Positions 6,423 through 12,160 of a stretch of 15,212 nucleotides of DNA are shown piece by piece (within the stretch, counting starts at the first letter, position 1; each line of letters starts with the position of its first letter). Source of the stretch: DATKEG01 sp035544515 (GTDB taxonomy: Bacteria > Acidobacteriota > Vicinamibacteria > Fen-336); contig DATKEG010000022.1 of NCBI GenBank assembly GCA_035544515.1, positions 1-15,212 on the forward strand. The letters are read 5' to 3'. The notes beneath the pieces are model-generated. The model saw nothing but the letters and a program-made list of their open reading frames with translations, was not told the origin of the DNA and ran no database searches. The translations under genes and the position numbers were made by a program.

Positions 6423-7271
6423 TCACACCATCAGCGCGCGGGCCGAGAGCACCGCGTCGCAGAGCACGCGGTCGCCTTCCCGTCCCGCGTCGGACGCGGC
6501 CGGCCGTGGGCCTCGTCCGGAGTACCACAGCCGCGCCACGGCGGCGGCGTCGATGCGCACGGTGGCCTGCGCGTCGTCCGCGGGCGCGTCCGGGGTGAGC
6601 CTCCACCGCCCACCTTCGCGGACGAGCCGCCAGCGGCCGCCGGCGCCACCGCTCACGACCAGCCGCAGCGACGTCCCGTCCGGCCGCGCGATCTCCGCCA
6701 GCGCGCGCGGGACCGCGCGCACGCCGAGCGCGACGACCGGGGTCAGCCAGCGCGCCTGCACCAGCGCCGGCGCGCCCACCGCGTCGCGGACCTGTTGCTG
6801 ATGGTGCCAGTATTCGGTGTAGTCACGGCCCACGTCCATCCAGTTCTCGGACCTCTCCTCGCCGGCCCAGGCCACCGGCCAGAAGGCAGGCTCGCGTGGG
6901 GGCAGGGAGGCCAGGAAGGCGGCGGCCTGCGCGCCGACGGTGTCGAGCAGGTCCGTGAGCACCCGCGGGCTGAGGTGCCGGCTCGCGTCCACCCCGCGCG
7001 CGTTGAGCCCGTTGACGAACCGGAGGACGCTCTCGTACTCGTGGTCCACGGGCGCGTCCGGCCGGGGCAGGCGGTCGCGGTGGAACGACAAACGGCGGAG
7101 CTGGCCGTCGAGCAGGTGCGCGGCGACGTCGCGCACGCGCCAGTCGCCGGCCGTCGTGGGGAGGAGCCACTGCCCCGGCGCGAGAGCGCGCAGGAGCGCG
7201 ACCAGCTCGCGGTGGATCGGCGCCAGCAGGTGCGACGTGTCCACCGGATCGAGCGCTCCGCCGCCCGTCAC
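6423..7271 (-). CDS. Maleylpyruvate isomerase-like (DinB-fold) putative thiol-dependent enzyme
   Basis: This is a 282-residue protein. The N-terminal domain matches the four-helix DinB/MDMPI fold (mycothiol-dependent maleylpyruvate isomerase N-terminal domain): DWRVRDVAAHLLDGQ (43-57) and RDYTEYWHHQQQVRDAVG (149-166). His52, Glu153 and His157 reproduce the H...ExxxH zinc triad I recall for the Corynebacterium enzyme (His52, Glu144, His148). The C-terminal part (about 195-282) resembles the SCP2-like domain found in this family, with paired strands around GRWRLVREGGRWRL and a final helix before CDAVLSARAL. The GTG at 7271 overlaps the methyltransferase stop (GTGA), which selects this start; a second GTG lies at 7244. 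Because the cluster encodes bacillithiol synthesis, bacillithiol rather than mycothiol is the likely thiol partner. The substrate is unknown. Confidence 0.85.
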   Translation of the reverse strand: MTGGGALDPVDTSHLLAPIHRELVALLRALAPGQWLLPTTAGDWRVRDVAAHLLDGQLRRLSFHRDRLPRPDAPVDHEYESVLRFVNGLNARGVDASRHLSPRVLTDLLDTVGAQAAAFLASLPPREPAFWPVAWAGEERSENWMDVGRDYTEYWHHQQQVRDAVGAPALVQARWLTPVVALGVRAVPRALAEIARPDGTSLRLVVSGGAGGRWRLVREGGRWRLTPDAPADDAQATVRIDAAAVARLWYSGRGPRPAASDAGREGDRVLCDAVLSARALMV

Positions 7272-8047
7272 GGGCGCGTCCCCGCCGGTTTCCGCGCGGC
7301 GAACCGCAGGCGCACGTAGTCCACGAACCACCTTCCGTCGGGCCGCCGGAGGGTGGGCGCCAGCGTGGCCGCGACCTCGCGACAGAAGGGCTCTCGCTCG
7401 GCGGCCGGCAACGGCGCCAGGAAGGAGCGGGCAAACGTCTCCAGCCAGCCGAGGACGTCGCCGGGCAGGGTGGTCGGCCGGGCGAACGTCGCGAGCGAGT
7501 GGACGGTGAACCCGACTGTTTCGAGGGCACGGCGGTACTCGTCGCCGGCGGGGTAGTTCCAGGGGTCGAGGTCCTCGAAGCGGAGGCCGCGTCTCGACAG
7601 CGCCCGCGCGAGGGCGGCGCTGACGGCGGCCACGTTGCCGCGGGCGCCGAACTCGCCCACGAAGCGTCCCCCGGGGCGGAGCGCCCGCCACACGCCGTCG
7701 AGCACGCGATGCGGCTCTGTCATCCAGTGCAGCGCGGCGTTGGAGAAGACGGCATCGAACTCCCCGTCGAAGTCCAGTGCCTGCCCGTCCATGACGCGCG
7801 CGTCGAGCCCGCGCGCGCGGGCGGCCGCGACCTGCTCGGCGCTCGAATCCACGCCGACCACGGCGCATCCTGCCGCGACGAGCGCTTCCGTGAGCCGGCC
7901 GTCACCGCAGCCGAGGTCGAGCACGCGCTCCCCGGCGCGCGGGGCGAGCAGGTCCACGACGGGCCGGCCCAGCTCGGCCACGAACGACGCGTGGCGTTGG
8001 TAGTGCCCGGGGTCCCAGTCCTGTCCGTTCCGCGGACGCTGGTTCAC
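7268..8047 (-). CDS. Class I SAM-dependent methyltransferase
   Basis: This is a 259-residue cytoplasmic Rossmann-fold methyltransferase. Motif I is VLDLGCGDG (42-50), the acidic residue binding the SAM ribose is Asp67 in GVDSSAEQV, and the later motifs are FDAVFSNAALHWM (97-109) and LRPGGRFVGEFG. The overall pattern, including WDPGHYQRH at the N-terminus and NAALHWM, resembles the trans-aconitate 2-methyltransferase/BioC-like branch, but substrate cannot be assigned. The start is a GTG at 8047, just after a 16-bp palindrome. The stop overlaps the GTG of the maleylpyruvate-isomerase-like gene, so the two are coupled. As the fifth gene in the bacillithiol run it might act on a small thiol conjugate or an organic acid; that is speculation from context. 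Confidence 0.9.
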   Translation of the reverse strand: MNQRPRNGQDWDPGHYQRHASFVAELGRPVVDLLAPRAGERVLDLGCGDGRLTEALVAAGCAVVGVDSSAEQVAAARARGLDARVMDGQALDFDGEFDAVFSNAALHWMTEPHRVLDGVWRALRPGGRFVGEFGARGNVAAVSAALARALSRRGLRFEDLDPWNYPAGDEYRRALETVGFTVHSLATFARPTTLPGDVLGWLETFARSFLAPLPAAEREPFCREVAATLAPTLRRPDGRWFVDYVRLRFAARKPAGTRP

Positions 8048-8051
8048 GGAG

Positions 8052-8067
8052 CTCGTTCCGGAACGAG
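8052..8067. promoter_or_regulatory. 16-bp perfect palindrome before the methyltransferase gene
   Basis: CTCGTTCCGGAACGAG is an uninterrupted perfect dyad in the 33-base gap between the cupin stop (8081) and the methyltransferase GTG (8047), ending 4 bases before the GTG. No T-run follows, so an intrinsic terminator is unlikely. It could be an operator, or an RNA hairpin masking the ribosome-binding site of the two downstream genes. Confidence 0.4.
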
Positions 8068-8080
8068 TTGGGCGCGCGCG

Positions 8081-8464
8081 CTAATGTTTGAGCTCGATCC
8101 TGAGGATGTGCCCTTCGGTGCGGCCCACGTTCTCGACCGTGTGCACGATGGCCTCGCTCCAGGCGTACGTTCCCGCCTTCCGCGGGCGCACCTCCGGCGG
8201 CCGCCCGTCGGGCGTCACCTTCGCCTCCCAGTCGGTGAAGTAGACGCTCAGGCCGTGCGGGTGCCGGTGGCGCGGCTCCACTTTGCCCGGGGGCAGCCGC
8301 ACGTCGAGCACGCGCACGAAGGCGTTCTCGAGCGCGACCCGGTGCGTGTCGGGCGCCACGCGCACGGGGTCCAGCGCGTCGTCGGGCGGGGGAGCGACCA
8401 GGCCGGCCGCCGCGGCCGTGGCGGCCGCCAGCCCGGTGGCGGCGAGCAGCATCTTTCCTCTCAC
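8081..8464 (-). CDS. Small exported cupin-domain protein
   Basis: This is a 127-residue protein. Residues 1-24 look like a signal peptide: Arg-Gly-Lys, then a Leu/Ala-rich core (LLAATGLAAATAAAAGLVA). The rest is a single cupin barrel with motif 1 as EPRHRHPHGLSVY (63-75), giving three candidate metal ligands His66, His68 and His70, and motif 2 as GTYAWSEAIVHTVENVG (98-114), where His108 and Asn112 fit the HxxxN pattern. A metal-binding periplasmic or secreted protein is therefore likely, but the activity is unknown. The GTG at 8464 is preceded by an AGGAGG site four bases away; an internal ATG at residue 5 is the alternative. It lies 17 bases after bshB1 and is co-directional with it, so it belongs to the same transcription unit. 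Confidence 0.85.
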   Translation of the reverse strand: MRGKMLLAATGLAAATAAAAGLVAPPPDDALDPVRVAPDTHRVALENAFVRVLDVRLPPGKVEPRHRHPHGLSVYFTDWEAKVTPDGRPPEVRPRKAGTYAWSEAIVHTVENVGRTEGHILRIELKH

Positions 8465-8468
8465 GGGG

Positions 8469-8474
8469 CCTCCT
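8469..8474 (-). promoter_or_regulatory. Consensus Shine-Dalgarno of the cupin gene
   Basis: AGGAGG on the minus strand, four bases before the GTG at 8464. It supports the GTG start over the ATG twelve bases further in. Confidence 0.7.
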
Positions 8475-8481
8475 GCGGATG

Positions 8482-9210
8482 CTAGATGCTCGAGACGTCG
8501 AGCGACATGAGGTCGTCCACTCGCAGCGGCTCGCGGGTGAGGAACCCCTCCCCGTAGTCGACGCCGATGCGCTGGCCGTGGCGGCGCGCCGTGACCTCGA
8601 CCGTCTGCAAGAAGCGGTCGAAGGGCAGCCGCACCGTCTCGCCCTCGCCGCGCGTGAACTGGCTGGCGAAGGCCGTGATGGCCCGCAGCTTCGTGGGCCA
8701 GGTGTCGGTGATGTCCACGACGAAGGTGGGCGCGGTCTCCGCGGCCTCGGTCATGCTCAGCGCGTAGACCACCTTCACCGGCCGCCAGGCCGCCCCCAGG
8801 TCGGGGCGGTAGTTGCGCAGGCCGGCCACGAAGCACGCGTCGTAGACCAGGCGGCCGGCGGCCGAGTGGTCGGGGTGCCGCTGTTCCCAGTGCTGCGTGA
8901 CGACCACGCGCGGCCGCAGCCGGCGCAGCGCCGCCACGACCAGGTCCCGCTCCTCGCCGCCCGGGAACAGGCGGGCGTCGGGCAGGCCGAGCGACTCGCG
9001 GTGGGCCACGCCCAGGATCGTCGCCGCCGAGAGCGCCTCCCGCTCGCGCGTGGCCGGATCGCCGCGGCTCCCGCTCTCGCCGCGCGTGAGGTCGAGCAGC
9101 GCGAGGCGGCGGCCGCGCTTCGCCTCTGCGGCGAGGGTGCCGCCCATGACCAGCTCCGCGTCGTCGGGATGGGCGCAGATGCCCAGGACGTCGAACGCGG
9201 CGGAGCTCAC
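8482..9210 (-). CDS. bshB1: Bacillithiol biosynthesis deacetylase BshB1
   Basis: This 242-residue PIG-L/LmbE-family zinc hydrolase is predicted to remove the acetyl group from N-acetylglucosaminyl-malate, the second step of bacillithiol synthesis. The zinc motif AHPDD (13-17) supplies His14 and Asp17, and HPDH (112-115) supplies the third ligand, His115. The LLDLTRGESGSRG stretch (38-50) and GLPDAR (75-80) are typical of the BshB1 subfamily. The GTG start overlaps the bshA stop (GTGA). Position directly after bshA makes BshB1 much more likely than a mycothiol-type MshB or a general LmbE hydrolase. Length is normal for the family (about 235-245). Confidence 0.95.
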   Translation of the reverse strand: MSSAAFDVLGICAHPDDAELVMGGTLAAEAKRGRRLALLDLTRGESGSRGDPATREREALSAATILGVAHRESLGLPDARLFPGGEERDLVVAALRRLRPRVVVTQHWEQRHPDHSAAGRLVYDACFVAGLRNYRPDLGAAWRPVKVVYALSMTEAAETAPTFVVDITDTWPTKLRAITAFASQFTRGEGETVRLPFDRFLQTVEVTARRHGQRIGVDYGEGFLTREPLRVDDLMSLDVSSI

Positions 9211-10328
9211 GAGCCGAGCACCCTCTCGTAGTACTTCTCGTACTGCGTCACGATGCGGTCCGCGCTGAACAGGGCGGCCGCGCGCCGGCGCCCGGCCTGG
9301 CCCAGGCAGCGCTGGTGCTCCTCGTCCTTGAGGATCTCCACGGTGCGCGCGGCCATGCCCTCGACGTCGCCCACGGGCAGCAGGAACCCGGTCTCGGTGT
9401 GCTTGACCACCTCCGGCAGGCCGCCCGCGTCCGATCCCACCACCGGGACGCCGGAGGCCATGGCCTCGAGCGCGGACAGGCCGAAGGATTCCAGCTCGGA
9501 CGGAAGCAGGAACACGTCGGCCATCGCCAGGACGTCCTCGATGTGGTCCTGCCGGCCGACGAAGCGGACGCGGTCGTGCAGGCCGAGGCGGCGGGCCAGC
9601 GCCTGCGCCGAGGCGCGCTCGGGGCCCTCGCCCGCCATGACCAGGACGCAGGGCACCTCCTCCTGGACGCGCGCGAAGATGCGCACGACGTCGAGCACGC
9701 GCTTGACCGGCCGGAAGTTCGAGACGTGCAGGAGCACCTTGTCGCCCGCGCCGGCGGCCAGGGCGGAGCGGTCGCGGTGCGCGCGCGGGGCGTAGAGCGA
9801 GAGGTCCACGAAGTTCGGGATGGCCTCGATGGGGGTCTTCACCTCGAACTCCTCCACCGTCATCCGCTTCAGGAACTCGGAGACCGCGGTGACGCCCTGC
9901 GAGCGCTCGATGCCGAAGCGCGTGATCTCGAAGAAGGAGCGGTCCTGGCCCACCAGCGTGATGTCCGTGCCGTGCAACGTCGTGACGAGCCGCGGCGCCT
10001 CGGACCCCAGCATCTCCTGGGCCAGGAAGCCGGTGATCGCGTGCGGGATCGCGTAGTGCACGTGGAAGAGGTCGAGCCGCTGCTCGCGCGCGACCTCGGC
10101 CATCTTCGCGGCCAGGGCCAGGTCGTGCGGCGGGTACTCGAAGAGGCTGTACGTCGTGACGTCGATCTCGTGGAAGCGGACGTTGTCGCGGAACTCGTCG
10201 AGCCGGAAGGGGAGCCGGTAGGAGATGAAGTGGACGGTGTGGCCACGGCGGGCGAGCTGCTTGCCCAGCTCGGCCGCCACCGCGCCCGAGCCGCCGACGG
10301 TCGGATAGCAGGTGATGCCGACGTTCAT
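9207..10328 (-). CDS. bshA: N-acetyl-alpha-D-glucosaminyl L-malate synthase BshA
   Basis: This 373-residue retaining GT4 glycosyltransferase joins UDP-GlcNAc and L-malate, the first step of bacillithiol synthesis. The N-terminus GITCYPTVGGSGAVAAELG (4-22) is the acceptor-side loop characteristic of BshA. FHVHYAIPHA (88-97) and LHGTDITLVG (118-127) follow, and the C-terminal donor domain carries VSNFRPVKR (202-210), GEGPE (233-237) and the GT4 E-x7-E motif at Glu280/Glu288 in ELESFGLSALEAMASG. Length matches Bacillus BshA (about 375-380). The ATG overlaps the bshC stop (ATGA) and its own stop overlaps the bshB1 start, so the three biosynthetic genes form a fully overlapping operon. Confidence 0.96.
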   Translation of the reverse strand: MNVGITCYPTVGGSGAVAAELGKQLARRGHTVHFISYRLPFRLDEFRDNVRFHEIDVTTYSLFEYPPHDLALAAKMAEVAREQRLDLFHVHYAIPHAITGFLAQEMLGSEAPRLVTTLHGTDITLVGQDRSFFEITRFGIERSQGVTAVSEFLKRMTVEEFEVKTPIEAIPNFVDLSLYAPRAHRDRSALAAGAGDKVLLHVSNFRPVKRVLDVVRIFARVQEEVPCVLVMAGEGPERASAQALARRLGLHDRVRFVGRQDHIEDVLAMADVFLLPSELESFGLSALEAMASGVPVVGSDAGGLPEVVKHTETGFLLPVGDVEGMAARTVEILKDEEHQRCLGQAGRRRAAALFSADRIVTQYEKYYERVLGS

Positions 10329-11989
10329 AGGTACAACACTTGATGGCCCTGGGCCCAGGGGTCCATTCTGGCGCCGATCTCGTCCACGATGCCTTCGCCG
10401 TGGCGCGCCAGCAGGCTGACCAGTCCCAGGCCGCGCTCCTGCAGGGAGCCCCCGGGGAGCAGCGCGTCGCGCGTGCGTCGCAGCCGCTCGGCCCGCGACT
10501 GGTCGCGCTTCTTGAGCGCGCGCGTGGACTTCTCGTGCAGCGTCTGGATCGGGTGCAGGGCGCGTCCGAGGGCCGACTCCGCCGCGCCGCGCAGCGTCGG
10601 GTCGAGCTGGCCGAGCACGTCCGCCACCGCCGTCATCTCGCGCTCGAGCGCCTCCCGCGCGCGCGCGAAAGCCGCCTCCACCTCCGGGTACGCCTCACGG
10701 GCCCATCGGCCCCGAACGGCCTCGGGATCGCCCTGCAGGTCGCTCAGGGACAGGCCTTCGGCCTCGAGCGCGCGCGCCTGCGCCGGCTCGACCAGGGTGA
10801 GCGACGGCCGTGGGACGAGCGTGGGACGGGGCACGCCGAAGTGCGGGTACGAGGGCCCGATCTGGGCGTGGTAGGCGATCTCGGCGGGCCCGCCCACGTA
10901 GACCGCGGTGGGCAACATGTGGTCCTGGGCCAGCGGGCGGAGGAGGACGCCCGGGCTCCAGGCTTCCGGCTTCTTCGCCACGTGCCGCAGCGCCTCCGCG
11001 AGCGGCATGCGGCGGTCGGTCCCGCGCACCTCGATGGTTCCGTCCTCGAACGCCAGGGCCCGGCGCTCCGCGTCGAGGAGGAACAGGCTCAAGAACCCCT
11101 GCCGTACGGGCACCTGCTGGTGGTACCCCGCGGCCAGCAGCTCGCGGCCGACCTCTTCGGCCAGCCGGGACGTGGGCGAGCGCTCCTCCAGCTCGCGCGC
11201 GAGGATCGGGGCCGCGAGCGCCTTGAGGACGGGGTCCGACGGATCGAGCACGACGAGGCCCGGGATGAGGGAGGAGAGCAGCCGCGCGAAGGCGTCGGAG
11301 AGACTCACGCCCGGCCGGTAGCACCGCGTCACGCGCGCGACGACGCCGTCCCGGTCCGCGCTGGGAGGCAGCGAGCGGCTCAGCTCCTCGATGAGCGGAC
11401 CGATCGTCTCGTCGAGCAGCACCCGCGAGGCCGGCTGGCCCACGGGCTCGCGCGCGGGCGTGTAGCGCAGCGTGTGGATCTGGCCGCCCTCGTCGAGCAC
11501 GGCCGTCGAGCGCACCTCGGCGAAGTCGTGATCGTCGGAGGCGACCCAGAAGACGGGCACCACCGGGCGGCCCCGGCGTTGCTCGAGAACCGCGGCGAGC
11601 CTCACCGCGGCCAGGGCCTTGTACAGGACGTAGAGCGGCCCGCCGAAGAGGACGGCCTGCTGTCCCGTCACGACCGCCACCGCGTCGGGCTGCGCGAGCT
11701 CGCGCGCCCGCCGCGCGGCCTCGCTCGCGCCTCGAGCCTCCTGCTGGACCACGAGGGCCCGGGAGAGGGCGTCCCGGTCGCGATGGAGGCCCAGCGCCCG
11801 GTCCGCGGATGCCAACAGACCATCGGCATCCCAACGCCCGCCCTCGTAGAAGCGCCCCGCCCGCCCCGCGCCCGTCAGGTAGTCCCGGAAGAGCGGGCTC
11901 GGCGGATCCTGGAACGCGCTGTAGTCGACCACGGTCGTCGGGCGTGCCGGTACGGCGGGGCCGTCATGCGCTTGCACGTGCCATCCCAT
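10325..11989 (-). CDS. bshC: Putative bacillithiol synthase BshC (cysteine-adding enzyme)
   Basis: This 554-residue protein is predicted to attach cysteine to glucosaminyl-malate, the last step of bacillithiol synthesis. Family landmarks are VVTGQQAVLFGGPLYVLYKA (106-125) and PVFWVASDDHDFAEV (145-159), both in the Rossmann-like core with HIGH-like nucleotide-binding features. The C-terminal third contains a long charged helical stretch (about 410-510) matching the coiled coil of Bacillus BshC, which is about 540 residues. The ATG at 11989 is the first gene start on this strand after the divergent intergenic region. I see no strong ribosome-binding site for it, so the exact start is less certain. 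It is the first gene of the leftward run and overlaps bshA by four bases. Confidence 0.94.
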   Translation of the reverse strand: MGWHVQAHDGPAVPARPTTVVDYSAFQDPPSPLFRDYLTGAGRAGRFYEGGRWDADGLLASADRALGLHRDRDALSRALVVQQEARGASEAARRARELAQPDAVAVVTGQQAVLFGGPLYVLYKALAAVRLAAVLEQRRGRPVVPVFWVASDDHDFAEVRSTAVLDEGGQIHTLRYTPAREPVGQPASRVLLDETIGPLIEELSRSLPPSADRDGVVARVTRCYRPGVSLSDAFARLLSSLIPGLVVLDPSDPVLKALAAPILARELEERSPTSRLAEEVGRELLAAGYHQQVPVRQGFLSLFLLDAERRALAFEDGTIEVRGTDRRMPLAEALRHVAKKPEAWSPGVLLRPLAQDHMLPTAVYVGGPAEIAYHAQIGPSYPHFGVPRPTLVPRPSLTLVEPAQARALEAEGLSLSDLQGDPEAVRGRWAREAYPEVEAAFARAREALEREMTAVADVLGQLDPTLRGAAESALGRALHPIQTLHEKSTRALKKRDQSRAERLRRTRDALLPGGSLQERGLGLVSLLARHGEGIVDEIGARMDPWAQGHQVLYL

Positions 11990-12160
11990 ACGCTGCCGCG
12001 ACCCGCCAGGTTCCCTGTCCTGTCAGCGCAAATCCTTTGGATGTCGTAAGTTGTGCGCTACGTCGCGTTGACACGTTTTTACCAGGATGTTAGAGTCGCG
12101 GTTTCCGGCGCGCCCGCCCGGAGGGCCGGCGTGATCTCCGTTTTCCGTCAAGGCGCAGAT
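11990..12160. promoter_or_regulatory. Divergent control region between bshC and the kinase gene
   Basis: This is a 171-base non-coding gap between two genes transcribed away from each other, and must drive the bacillithiol run leftward and the kinase rightward. A good promoter is visible for the kinase side (12068-12096). For bshC I found no convincing -35/-10 pair. No clear dyad operator stands out in it. Confidence 0.5.
12068..12096 (+). promoter_or_regulatory. Sigma70 promoter of the Ser/Thr kinase gene
   Basis: A perfect TTGACA (-35) is followed after 17 bases by TAGAGT (-10), preceded by TGT to give an extended -10. Transcription would start near 12103, leaving about 58 bases of leader before the ATG at 12161. 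The local sequence is markedly more AT-rich than its surroundings. Confidence 0.65.

Noticed and set aside
10347..10360. 14-bp palindrome CCCTGGGCCCAGGG
   Set aside because: It lies inside the bshC coding sequence (Pro-Trp-Ala-Gln region) and is explained by codon use in a GC-rich gene.
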